Positions 1 to 6,772 of a stretch of DNA of 31,608 bases are shown here, one piece after another (position 1 is the stretch's first letter; each line of letters begins with the position of its first letter). The DNA is from a virus: positions 1-31,608 of the IMG/VR virus record IMGVR_UViG_3300013004_000011; one strand, given 5' to 3'. A program made the position numbers and the translations under genes. Below the pieces are notes generated by a model. The model was given only the letters and a program-made list of their open reading frames with translations, was not told where the DNA came from and did not search any database.

Positions 1-123
1 TCCACTTGAACCATTTTTCACAATCGAAGTGTCCCACGAATTGAAAATGTTTGTGGCATTCATGATGTGGTTGTATTCAGTAAAGTCCAAGTCCTCTAAT
101 TTGGCATCGGAAATCTTTGCAAA
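1..123. repeat. Terminal direct repeat, left copy (circular assembly overlap)
   Basis: These 123 bases are identical to the last 123 bases of the window. The long tail gene stays in frame across the join. The simplest reading is the overlap left when a circular or circularly permuted genome is assembled as a linear contig. A true short terminal repeat is less likely because the repeat sits inside a coding region. Confidence 0.95.
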
Positions 124-501
124 AAGGTCAGCAAGTTCCCCGTGCATTGAACACTCATACTCAATTTGGTTCAGGTCATTAACCTTAATCGACAACAAAC
201 GGATAAAACCTTCTATTTGGGTTACTTCATCCACGGTAAGCAGCGCATCGGCTTTCAGGTTAGGGTTAAAATCTGGGCTGAAATTGGTGGATGTCGTGTT
301 TCGGATAGATAGGTTCAAATCAAACAAGTGGGTGAACAGCTTGTTGTTTGTCTTTGTACCGGGCAGGGTGAACGTCTTTGTCCAATCCGATGATCTGCTT
401 TCGGGTTCACGGATGTCAGCAATGGACTTATTTATCTGTATTCCAAAATCGGTGGGCAAATCCACGCTATGCCCACCGCATACTAATCTTACGTTGTTCA
501 T
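1..501 (-). CDS. Large tail/tip protein, N-terminal part (continues at 31485)
   Basis: This is the 5' part of a gene split by the window ends. It starts with ATG at 501, where the start overlaps the stop of the preceding 398-aa tail protein as ATGA, so the two are probably translationally coupled. The protein begins MNNVRLVCGG and continues without a stop through position 1, which equals 31486. The joined product is 923 aa. The N-terminal region carries no motif I can name. Position after the chaperone, gp10-like and 398-aa proteins and before the tape measure suggests a tail tip or baseplate component. The function is inferred from context. Confidence 0.85.
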   Translation of the reverse strand, partial: MNNVRLVCGGHSVDLPTDFGIQINKSIADIREPESRSSDWTKTFTLPGTKTNNKLFTHLFDLNLSIRNTTSTNFSPDFNPNLKADALLTVDEVTQIEGFIRLLSIKVNDLNQIEYECSMHGELADLFAKISDAKLEDLDFTEYNHIMNATNIFNSWDTSIVKNGSSG

Positions 502-1694
502 GCGTTCTGTAACCTTTCAGGTTCTGTATATTCTACGGTTATTTGCAGGTTATTCGGGCCGTCAATGTAATCAAAAACCTCATAATTTGTGTCTGTGATA
601 TTGACCGGGATGTCACCCAAGAAAACCACAGGCGAAGCAATCAAATCTTGCAGCCATTCAAACTCAACTTCATTCAGCCAGTTTGTGTTCAGGACAACCT
701 GCTTTGTCTTTTCGGTAGCATAGGAAGTCATGCCGTGCTTTGTTTTGTCATACGCAAATGTGTTGCCTGTCAGCGTGTAGTTATTGCGTTTGAACTGCTT
801 TCTGCTCACGCTGTATTTGTCACGCGATACCATGCTGCAACGCACACTTTCAAAGCCACCCAACGGGTTCAGGAAGTAAAGATATTGCGGCACATATTTG
901 CTGCATTCTTCCACCACATCAAAGCGGTATATTTCGCTGAAATTGCCACCAATCGTCTGGGTAAATTGAATGGTGTAATATGCCGTTCCAACAGGCACAA
1001 CGCTGCCGGGTGTTCCCGATGTCAACTCCCCTGCTGTGAGTGCGTTTAACTGAACCACACCTGCACCAAATCTAACCATGAATTGTGATGTGTCTGCTGT
1101 GCTTGGAGTCCAAGGCAGCTTCAAATAACTTGTGGCAATGACTGAACCTGCGGCATTGTATGCTATCACCTTTGGTTCGATGTTAAAACCGAGCAGCAAA
1201 AAATAAAGGTAGTCGTACTGCTCACGGGTCACAATCCTTGGCCGCACACGTGTGAGAAATTTGGCTGAATTGGGTGTGACATTTATCTTGTAAGTGTCGG
1301 GTGTTTCACTTCCGTACAGATTAAACAACCCGTTCCACACATATTTACCCGTGTCGGATGCAAGGTTCAGGTATTCAGTACCGCCATATTCCTCGCCAAA
1401 TTCAACTGAATATGCAAGGTAGCTATTATTGCACTTGCTGATTGCTGTCAGGTTTTGGGTAAAATCGTAGGTAACATAGTTTTGAAGGATGCGGCTGATA
1501 TTAAACACACCTTTGTCGGTAGTTCCGTGAAATATCGGGGCTTTCAGTTTGGCAATGGTCGTGCCTGATGCGTTTTTGATTACCGCAATAAACTTGAAAT
1601 TTGCCTGTGCGTAGTTGGTCGAAGTGACCACGTATGAAACATCCGAATAAACCGGGGCGACATCATTCGGCTCGGTATTGATTGTAATTGCCAT
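498..1694 (-). CDS. Tail structural protein (distal tail/baseplate-like)
   Basis: This 398-aa protein is rich in beta-strand-type sequence and has no membrane segment or enzymatic motif. It lies between a gp10-like protein and the 923-aa tail protein, and its stop overlaps the next start as ATGA. Phages of Bacteroidota commonly carry a protein of about this size and character at this place in the tail module. I infer a distal tail or baseplate component; a tail-tube role is possible. The start ATG is preceded by a hairpin (stem GTAGG/CCTAC, 1706-1721) and the box TACTTTTT six bases upstream, a pattern seen before several structural genes here. That pattern supports the chosen start. Confidence 0.75.
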   Translation of the reverse strand: MAITINTEPNDVAPVYSDVSYVVTSTNYAQANFKFIAVIKNASGTTIAKLKAPIFHGTTDKGVFNISRILQNYVTYDFTQNLTAISKCNNSYLAYSVEFGEEYGGTEYLNLASDTGKYVWNGLFNLYGSETPDTYKINVTPNSAKFLTRVRPRIVTREQYDYLYFLLLGFNIEPKVIAYNAAGSVIATSYLKLPWTPSTADTSQFMVRFGAGVVQLNALTAGELTSGTPGSVVPVGTAYYTIQFTQTIGGNFSEIYRFDVVEECSKYVPQYLYFLNPLGGFESVRCSMVSRDKYSVSRKQFKRNNYTLTGNTFAYDKTKHGMTSYATEKTKQVVLNTNWLNEVEFEWLQDLIASPVVFLGDIPVNITDTNYEVFDYIDGPNNLQITVEYTEPERLQNA

Positions 1695-1700
1695 TACTTA

Positions 1701-1721
1701 AAAAAGTAGGTTTTAGCCTAC
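1701..1721 (-). promoter_or_regulatory. Hairpin plus TACTTTTT box before the 398-aa tail gene
   Basis: On the minus strand, GTAGG, a six-base loop and CCTAC are followed directly by TTTTTT and, six bases after the box, the start ATG. It sits just after the stop of the gp10-like gene. It could be a weak terminator, a late promoter box, or both. It has no TTTG element 19-21 bases upstream. Confidence 0.5.
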
Positions 1722-2306
1722 CTATGTAGTGAGAACCTCACTTGTAACGTATGCCGTTATGGGTTTACCCAAGGCATCTCCCAAGTGCTGTGCGATTGCA
1801 TCTATATTGGCAGGGGTCATCACATCGCCTATAAAATTAGCGCCCTTGTAACCGAACCGCTTTATCGTTCCTTTGGATGCAATCTTTTTGGCGATTGCTA
1901 ATGCCATAGATTTACGGGCTTCCAAAACAGATTGTGTGCTTTGCTCTTTTGATTTACGGACAGGAATACCCTTTGCACTTATCCATTCCTCAATGGATGC
2001 AATCGGTGGCCGTTTGCCTTTGCCCCTGCCTTGGTCAGCCCACAAATAATAATTGGCCATTTCAATAGGCACGGTCACTCCGTTGGCATTTTCCTGAAAG
2101 TCACCGATGTTGACACTTGACCGCAGGTTTTTGGTAGCGACTAATTTCTTTTCTGTAATGTCTTGCCGCAACGCATCCACCAATCTTTGAGCCACACCTA
2201 AAACAAGGTCAGCAAGTAATGAATTAGGCATGGGGCTGTCGGCAATTCCGAACTTGTCCAGCAACCCTTTGTTGATTGCATCCAGTTGCGCTTTGGTAAT
2301 GTTCAC
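1722..2306 (-). CDS. HK97 gp10-like / tail completion protein
   Basis: The protein has a central segment around YYLWADQGRGKGKRPPIAS followed by IEEWISAKGIPV and a C-terminal GTIKRFGYKGANFI stretch. This pattern is typical of gp10-like or tail completion proteins of Bacteroidota phages, which help join head and tail or terminate the tail. I place the start at GTG 2306, giving about 194 aa. The upstream in-frame ATG at 2366 would force 20 residues to be encoded by a strong 12-bp hairpin. The GTG follows the box TACTTTTA by five bases, like other starts in this genome. The length and family fit are good; the precise role is inferred. Confidence 0.72.
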   Translation of the reverse strand: MNITKAQLDAINKGLLDKFGIADSPMPNSLLADLVLGVAQRLVDALRQDITEKKLVATKNLRSSVNIGDFQENANGVTVPIEMANYYLWADQGRGKGKRPPIASIEEWISAKGIPVRKSKEQSTQSVLEARKSMALAIAKKIASKGTIKRFGYKGANFIGDVMTPANIDAIAQHLGDALGKPITAYVTSEVLTT

Positions 2307-2315
2307 ATCTATAAA

Positions 2316-2394
2316 AGTAGAAAACCCCTTGCGATGACAAGGGGTGGGGTTTTCTACATGAGCCAATAAATTTTATATTAAGTATGCCATCGCA
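2316..2394 (-). ncRNA. Candidate structured small RNA / leader R3 ending in a 12-bp hairpin
   Basis: A promoter at 2398-2428 predicts a transcript starting near 2394. The RNA contains a perfect 12-bp stem, GTAGAAAACCCC with GGGGTTTTCTAC (2346-2357 with 2317-2328), followed by TTTTAT. Its first ten bases (2394-2385) can pair with ten bases in the hairpin loop (2339-2330): nine Watson-Crick pairs and one G-U. This gives a pseudoknot or a switch. A second stem, CCCCTTG/CAAGGGG, competes inside the loop. The next start codon, GTG 2306, follows immediately. It could be a free small RNA ended by the hairpin or a cis attenuator of the gp10-like gene. No known family was recognised. Confidence 0.5.
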
Positions 2395-2397
2395 CTA

Positions 2398-2428
2398 CAA
2401 ATATACAACTTTATATCTAATATGCAAA
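2398..2428 (-). promoter_or_regulatory. Promoter, Bacteroidota type, for R3
   Basis: On the minus strand, TTTG (2428-2425), exactly 19 bases and TATATTTG (2405-2398) match the -33/-7 consensus of the Bacteroidota primary sigma factor. It lies in an intergenic stretch between a terminator and the R3 hairpin. Confidence 0.75.
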
Positions 2429-2438
2429 TTTATTTTTG

Positions 2439-2477
2439 AAAAAAAAAGTAGAAACCCCGACACAATGGCCGGGGCTT
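2439..2477 (-). terminator. Intrinsic terminator after the tail chaperone genes
   Basis: On the minus strand, AAGCCCCG (2477-2470) pairs with CGGGGTTT (2459-2452), with one G-T. CTAC and a run of nine T follow. It lies about 95 bases after the chaperone stop. The tail of the hairpin (GGGGTTTCTACTTTT) closely resembles that of the R3 hairpin 110 bases further on, so the two may be duplicated elements. Confidence 0.65.
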
Positions 2478-2482
2478 CATCC

Positions 2483-2519
2483 GTAGGGGGTTCGAACTCC
2501 TATCCTCACCAATGGTGAG
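2483..2519 (+). other. tRNA 3'-end-like fragment
   Basis: The plus strand contains GGGGG TTCGAAC TCCTA followed by TCCTCACCA, which looks like a tRNA T-arm, acceptor 3' strand and CCA. No matching acceptor 5' strand, D-arm or proper anticodon arm lies upstream. The other strand also shows a T-loop because TTCGAA is palindromic, but the hairpin that would be its anticodon arm has a three-base loop. It may be a tRNA remnant, an old attachment-site core or part of an RNA structure. It is not called as a working tRNA. Confidence 0.35.
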
Positions 2520-2571
2520 ATGTTACCCTTTGCCGCTATTCATTCACGGTTACACCAACGGTATTTCAAAC

Positions 2572-2883
2572 TTACAACATTTCTTGCAAAAGTGCAATCT
2601 TATAAACGGTGCTATCTTTGGCAGACTTTGCCGACTGCGCTGCTGTGTTCAGCCGTTCAGTCCTTGCCCTGTCCTTTTCTGTTTGGAAACTGACTGCGTT
2701 TAAGAACTCAACCAGCGGCATATTCAAAAAGAAATCCCATTTGGTGCGGTCACCCCCTGCAATGTTGTCCACCATTTTCAGCCAACTGATGGCTGGTCGG
2801 TCTTTTCGTCGGCTATCTTCTTCAACTTCTCCACTTCCTGCTCTAAATATACTTGGGTAGCTTCGAGTAATTGTGGCAAGCAT
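2572..2883 (-). CDS. Tail assembly chaperone, -1 frame extension (gpT-like)
   Basis: This open frame lies in the -1 frame relative to the preceding 197-aa chaperone and overlaps it by 106 bases. It is probably made as a C-terminal extension by programmed ribosomal frameshifting, as with lambda gpG/gpGT and many siphoviruses. A slip anywhere in the overlap gives a 266-aa fusion. The unique segment includes WLKMVDNIAGGD and PLVEFLNAVSFQTEKDRAR, a type of sequence I associate with the second chaperone product in Bacteroidota phages. The frame opens at least as far back as the T9 run. Independent initiation at ATG 2883 cannot be excluded. Confidence 0.65.
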   Translation of the reverse strand: MLATITRSYPSIFRAGSGEVEEDSRRKDRPAISWLKMVDNIAGGDRTKWDFFLNMPLVEFLNAVSFQTEKDRARTERLNTAAQSAKSAKDSTVYKIALLQEML

Positions 2884-3371
2884 AGAGAAAAAAAAAGCGT
2901 GTAGGCATACGCAAATGATATCGGCATCCGTTCCCTGAACTGGGCAGCAATTTTTTCAAAGTCATCTGTCTTGACTTCCTTCCGCTTGGGTGGGAATATC
3001 CGGTAAGGCACACACAGGGCCGCCATGATCATGTGCAAGTTCTGCACCCATTTGTCCTTTTCAGCAAACAAGTCTTGCACCATGATAAATTGGTGCGCTT
3101 GTAAGTGATGCTGATTGGCTGCGAATTTATACAGCGTGTTGCCGATGCGGAAGCTACCCACATTTTTTGCGGTAGGTAACTCTGCCATGAATGCAAGTTT
3201 CGCTAGTGCTGCCGTGATGTCTACAATGCGCATCTCCTCGATTGTGTCCAGTTTTTTATTAGATAAAATGGACAATGTTTTGAGCTGATTGTCAAAACTC
3301 GGCTCTGTCAATAGCTGCAATTCCTGAAACTGCGCTATGCTGATTTCATTCCAATTCTTTGGTAATTTCAT
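2778..3371 (-). CDS. Tail assembly chaperone (gpG-like)
   Basis: A 197-aa, mostly helical protein follows TerL and a 26-aa mini-gene whose stop overlaps this start as ATGA. Size, position upstream of the tail genes and the overlapping -1 frame all fit the tail assembly chaperone that coats the tape measure during tail assembly. The 0-frame product ends with a charged helical segment around residues 170-197. A run of nine T (codons 159-162) provides a T TTT TTT slippery heptamer that would give a 266-aa fusion. Function is inferred from organisation, since I cannot run a profile search. Confidence 0.68.
   Translation of the reverse strand: MKLPKNWNEISIAQFQELQLLTEPSFDNQLKTLSILSNKKLDTIEEMRIVDITAALAKLAFMAELPTAKNVGSFRIGNTLYKFAANQHHLQAHQFIMVQDLFAEKDKWVQNLHMIMAALCVPYRIFPPKRKEVKTDDFEKIAAQFRERMPISFAYAYTLFFSLCLPQLLEATQVYLEQEVEKLKKIADEKTDQPSVG
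2889..2895 (-). other. Candidate -1 ribosomal slippery site (T TTT TTT)
   Basis: Within CTT TTT TTT TCT of the chaperone gene, the heptamer T TTT TTT is in the correct frame for a -1 slip after codon F161. Reading would continue as TTC TCT ATG into the downstream frame. The site is earlier than usual, 36 codons before the 0-frame stop. A weaker alternative is the GAC GAA AAG ACC stretch closer to the stop. Confidence 0.5.
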
Positions 3372-3448
3372 TTTACAAATTTATACCACAAATGTATGGC
3401 TGTTGTTTTGATTATTTCGTATATGGCTATGGTAAATAGTATTTTCAT
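3368..3448 (-). CDS. 26-aa mini-protein between TerL and the tail chaperone
   Basis: This short reading frame exactly fills the gap between TerL and the chaperone. Its ATG overlaps the TerL stop as ATGA and its own stop overlaps the chaperone start as ATGA. The product begins MKILFTIAIYEIIKTTAIHL and is hydrophobic in its first half, with basic residues near the end. It could be a small membrane-associated peptide, or simply a coupling peptide that carries ribosomes to the chaperone start. No homologue is known to me. Confidence 0.55.
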   Translation of the reverse strand: MKILFTIAIYEIIKTTAIHLWYKFVK

Positions 3449-4632
3449 ATTATGACAAATACCCCTTTCTTATTCTTTTGGCTGCAATACCGGGCAAGTG
3501 CCAACGCACAAACTGCATCATCGTGCAGCCCTGATGGTGCAGAATACCGCAACCCGGTTGCCGTGTGTTCAAATTCAAAGTTCCGCATCTCATCTGCGAT
3601 TATTCCTTCGGGAAACTTAATCAGTCCAGCGTGAACGTCTGCGGTCAACTGCTCCATCATTTGCTGCTTTGATACCGATGTGAACTTCACCCCAACGGAA
3701 CGTGGACAATGCCGTTGTATTTTCTCAACAATAGGGTCACCCACGCCCGTGCTATCGATTGCCGCAGGGGTGTTGCCTACTACCCTGATGATGTGCTGTT
3801 CTGTCTGCGCCCAGTCCTTTTGAAAGCGGTCAAAATAGCAGACACGATATTCGGAGTCAAGGCCAATGATCACCGTGTAGTCGCTGTACTTTGCAAGGTC
3901 AATGCCATACCACTCAATAGGTGCGGTGGAAATCGGTGCGATACACTGCGAAATGTAGCTCAATCCAAATGGGTTGCTGCCATCCTCGGTAGGTTCGGCC
4001 AAATACAACTCACTGAATATGTGCTGCGGCAAGTCACGCTTCGCCTGTTCCACTTCCTCTAATTTAAGCACACCTGCATTGACTGCGTCATAAGCGGTTA
4101 TTTTGAAAAAGCCGTAGTTCGGCTCACCCATCCTTGCCCGTTCACTCAACCTGTAACCCCAGTTCTTTTTGCCTTTCACGTTGCCGATTAGCTTTGCCTT
4201 GCCTTCGGTTTTGGTAAGGGTGGAACGCAGGGCATACCACGCATCCTCTCTCGCCCGTGTGAACTCATCAAACACCGCAGCATAGACATCGTCACCATAA
4301 AGGTTGTCGGGCTTGTCTGCTGATTTAAATTCAATTATCCCCCCGGTTGGAAGGGTTAATCTTAACTTGCTTTCATTCACCTTGAAAAAGTCACGCACGG
4401 TTACCTGATTACGCATCCGCCTGAATGCTATCTCGGCCTGTTGATACACGGGAGCCACCCACCAAACAGACTGGTTTTCTTTTAGCTTCAATGCCTGTTC
4501 AAACAGCCAAATGATATGACTCGCTGTCTTGCCTACTTTCGTGGCAGCAGCGGTCACGGTGTACCTATCTGGGCTGTCAAGTATCGCCCGTTGGTAATCC
4601 GTTACGAATGGCCGGGTGTAACTAATGTGCAT
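3445..4632 (-). CDS. terL: Terminase large subunit
   Basis: This 395-aa packaging motor drives DNA into the prohead and cuts it. The ATPase domain has a Walker A-like segment TAAATKVGKT (residues 28-37) and a Walker B VFDE (120-123). The RNase H-like nuclease domain has its acidic residues in IDLAKYSDYT (D245), AAIDSTGVGD (D293) and LHDDAVCALA (D371/D372). It is somewhat short but has both domains. The start at 4632 overlaps the end of the upstream glycosyltransferase by 31 bases. The small subunit lies three genes upstream, separated by two small proteins and the glycosyltransferase. The identification is firm. Confidence 0.95.
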   Translation of the reverse strand: MHISYTRPFVTDYQRAILDSPDRYTVTAAATKVGKTASHIIWLFEQALKLKENQSVWWVAPVYQQAEIAFRRMRNQVTVRDFFKVNESKLRLTLPTGGIIEFKSADKPDNLYGDDVYAAVFDEFTRAREDAWYALRSTLTKTEGKAKLIGNVKGKKNWGYRLSERARMGEPNYGFFKITAYDAVNAGVLKLEEVEQAKRDLPQHIFSELYLAEPTEDGSNPFGLSYISQCIAPISTAPIEWYGIDLAKYSDYTVIIGLDSEYRVCYFDRFQKDWAQTEQHIIRVVGNTPAAIDSTGVGDPIVEKIQRHCPRSVGVKFTSVSKQQMMEQLTADVHAGLIKFPEGIIADEMRNFEFEHTATGLRYSAPSGLHDDAVCALALARYCSQKNKKGVFVII

Positions 4633-5660
4633 TTATAAAATTCCAATCGGTCTTTATTTATGGCTTCAAGGTTGTGGTGTTGATTGCAGTAAATTTTATT
4701 GGCTTCACCCCTGATTTGGTTTGCAATCGGTTGGCTATCCATTGCCTGTTTCATTGCTTTGTACCATTCATCAGGTGTGTTCAAACAGAACTTCACCCCG
4801 GCATTGTTTAGGTGTTGCAGGTATGGTTCAACCCCCGATGCGATAACCGGCAACCCATACGCAGCCGCTTCGATTATTTTTAGTTCGGATTTGCAGCTAT
4901 TCCACTCGTTTTGTTCCAATGGTGCAAGTGCACAATCAAACAGGCGGTAAAAATTGCCGTACTCGTTTGGCTGCTGTGCATGGCTGACCAATACCTGTGG
5001 CCGCAGCACCGGATTGTTGCCATTGAACTTGTACAGGATGCTATCCCAAATGTAGTTATTTGCCATCCATCCGCACAAAACAAAGCGGACATTGTCATGC
5101 TCATTGCAGATGCGTTCGATTGCTTCCGATAGTATCATGATGTCATTGCTGTGAGTAAGTCCACCCACCCAGCCAAAGGTGAAATACTCCCGTTCCTGTG
5201 GGGTTGAAAGCCATTGGTCGTCTGTCAGGTCCAGGGCGTTCGGTAGGACCTGCACATTGCAGTTGTACTTCGCTATCTTTTGGGCCAAATAATCTGTGGT
5301 CGTGGTCACACCATCAGCATACCGGATGCCGTCAATAATTTGCTGTTTCAGCTTATGTTCCCGGAAGTACTTATATGTCGGGTGGTGTTTTGGCAATACC
5401 CAATAGTCGTCAATGTCCACGATGTATTTGATATTGTTCTTTGCCAAATAGTGGAGTATCTCGTAGTGGTTCTCTCCCAGCCACCTGTTGAAGATGACAA
5501 GGTCGTAGTTAAATAAATGCGGTATTCCATTGCGTTCAAAGTTTTGGGATATGCTGACGGTTATGTCATCAGGGTAATCAATTTGCAATCGTTTCAGGGG
5601 TGTGTACAGGCGGTGGTATTCAACTCCACCCATGCCTTCCCATAGGGCTAATACTTTCAT
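4602..5660 (-). CDS. GT4-like (GT-B fold) glycosyltransferase
   Basis: A 352-aa protein with features of group 1 glycosyltransferases: an N-terminal half ending in a DIDDYW segment, then FGWVGGLTH, and a C-terminal nucleotide-sugar site SELKIIEAAAYGLPVIAS with the expected glutamate and glycine. It transfers a sugar from a nucleotide donor; the acceptor is unknown. It sits inside the packaging module, between the small terminase and TerL, and is co-transcribed with the late genes. Its ATG overlaps the stop of a 45-aa basic protein as ATGA. Plausible roles are decoration of virion proteins or change of host surface glycans during infection; the first fits late expression better. Both are inference. 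Confidence 0.85.
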   Translation of the reverse strand: MKVLALWEGMGGVEYHRLYTPLKRLQIDYPDDITVSISQNFERNGIPHLFNYDLVIFNRWLGENHYEILHYLAKNNIKYIVDIDDYWVLPKHHPTYKYFREHKLKQQIIDGIRYADGVTTTTDYLAQKIAKYNCNVQVLPNALDLTDDQWLSTPQEREYFTFGWVGGLTHSNDIMILSEAIERICNEHDNVRFVLCGWMANNYIWDSILYKFNGNNPVLRPQVLVSHAQQPNEYGNFYRLFDCALAPLEQNEWNSCKSELKIIEAAAYGLPVIASGVEPYLQHLNNAGVKFCLNTPDEWYKAMKQAMDSQPIANQIRGEANKIYCNQHHNLEAINKDRLEFYKCTLVTPGHS

Positions 5661-5794
5661 TTCATCATCTCCTTTATTTCTGCAAATAGCCGCCTGATTT
5701 CGGGTGACTTGATTTTAAGACAGGCCACTTGTAATTTTATTGTGCGCCTTTCTTTCGTGCGTTTCAGCCGCCTTCTTTGTGCTGTGTATTTCAT
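5657..5794 (-). CDS. 45-aa highly basic mini-protein
   Basis: This short gene fills the space between a 63-aa protein and the glycosyltransferase. Its start overlaps the upstream stop as ATGA and its stop overlaps the downstream ATG as ATGA. The first 20 residues contain many Arg and Lys (RRRLKRTKERRTIK), so nucleic-acid binding is possible. An AAAGGAG sequence precedes the glycosyltransferase start near the end of this gene. It is below usual gene-calling length limits. No family is recognised. Confidence 0.62.
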   Translation of the reverse strand: MKYTAQRRRLKRTKERRTIKLQVACLKIKSPEIRRLFAEIKEMMK

Positions 5795-5982
5795 TCGTAT
5801 GTTTCTGTAAAATATTCGTATGCGTTCAGGTCATCGTCAATCATGGTGGCGTTGACCGCATCCATAATCTGTTGCCGTTCCATTGCTTTGGCCTTGTTTA
5901 TTACCGCAGTTGCCTGTTCAATAGATAAACTTTCTTTCAGGTTTTCAAGCAACCATTCAACTGCTGTCTGTTTATTGCCCAT
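5791..5982 (-). CDS. Small conserved phage protein (63 aa)
   Basis: The 63-aa product carries the pattern TAVEWLLENL, then AKAMERQQIMDA and a tyrosine-containing end (YFTETYE). I know this pattern from many small proteins of Bacteroidota phages and prophages, with no assigned function. The start overlaps the end of the small terminase gene by 11 bases and the stop overlaps the next mini-gene as ATGA. It is probably helical and cytoplasmic. Confidence 0.75.
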   Translation of the reverse strand: MGNKQTAVEWLLENLKESLSIEQATAVINKAKAMERQQIMDAVNATMIDDDLNAYEYFTETYE

Positions 5983-6334
5983 CGAGATTTAAAGTTATTT
6001 TGATTTCGCCTGTGACCGTCTGGTTTACATCGGCCGTTTCTTTCGGTTTGCCGTACACCCTTGAAAGCAAAGTTTCAATGGAATACAAGCTGCCCTTTTC
6101 AAGTGACTTTCGCATGGCGTTGGCAATGGTCTTTTCCAGCACCGTTGCCTTCGGGTTCTGCCACACTTCTTTCAGCTCATCCAAGTCCATTGACAACATC
6201 GCCTGAATTGTGTCGTTTATTTCAGCAAGTTTGTAGCCCTGCTCTTTCAAAAGGGTCACATACTTTTTTGGTCTGCCGTTTGGATTGGCTACCTCGCCTT
6301 TTTTGAATGGTGTTAAATTTTGTTCGTTTGCCAT
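5972..6334 (-). CDS. Terminase small subunit-like protein
   Basis: The 120-aa product begins with a FKKGEVANPNGRPKK segment, a signature of DUF5681-like proteins that commonly sit beside TerL and act as or with the small terminase. The N-terminal Gly/Pro/Lys-rich stretch is followed by helices and a C-terminal LLSRVYGKPKE segment, also typical of the family. It follows the ParB-like gene, the usual neighbour in such phages. The family assignment is good; recognition of packaging DNA is inferred from it. Confidence 0.75.
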   Translation of the reverse strand: MANEQNLTPFKKGEVANPNGRPKKYVTLLKEQGYKLAEINDTIQAMLSMDLDELKEVWQNPKATVLEKTIANAMRKSLEKGSLYSIETLLSRVYGKPKETADVNQTVTGEIKITLNLDGQ

Positions 6335-6352
6335 ATCTTCACTATTTGTTCA

Positions 6353-6772
6353 CTATTTTCCACAAGTTGGACACATTTCTTTTTCTTCGGGTTCATCCTT
6401 GATTTCGGGTAAGTCAATTCCCCATGCAATGAGTTCCTCTGCATCCCACTCGTTTGCCAATTCATCCCAATTCCACTCCCCGAAAGATACGTTGTCTTTG
6501 ATTAGAAATTCGTCACGCTGTTTGGATGTCCATTCGTCTGCTAAAATGATGGGAACTTCTGCCGCCCCGATGTCGCAAAGTGCCTTATATCTCATGTTAC
6601 CGCCAAGGATTGTGTAACCCCCAAAGTCGGAAGTAACGCAAACCAATGGCCGGGCTGTGAGCATTTCAGGAAACTCAATTAAAGAACGCTTCAATTTGGC
6701 GAACTTATCCGCATTGATTGTCCGAGGGTTATTCGGGTTGGGGTGAATATCTATGAGTTTAACCCACAGCAT
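6353..6772 (-). CDS. ParB-like nuclease domain protein
   Basis: A 139-aa protein with the ParB/sulfiredoxin-like fold pattern: NPNNPRTI (residues 12-19) and the phosphate-binding-type segment ILGGNMRYKA (55-64). The C-terminus ends with a CPTCGK motif, perhaps half of a metal site. In phages such stand-alone ParB-like proteins are often next to terminase genes, sometimes fused to a DNA methyltransferase; here there is no fused domain. It overlaps the upstream methyltransferase by 14 bases. A role in DNA processing or packaging is an inference. Confidence 0.82.
   Translation of the reverse strand: MLWVKLIDIHPNPNNPRTINADKFAKLKRSLIEFPEMLTARPLVCVTSDFGGYTILGGNMRYKALCDIGAAEVPIILADEWTSKQRDEFLIKDNVSFGEWNWDELANEWDAEELIAWGIDLPEIKDEPEEKEMCPTCGK

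Noticed and set aside
2480-2565. A full tRNA gene on the minus strand around the TTCGAAC loop
   Set aside because: The putative anticodon hairpin is a 6-bp stem with a three-base loop, U33 is missing, no D-arm forms, and the acceptor has a mismatch. Only a fragment is supported.
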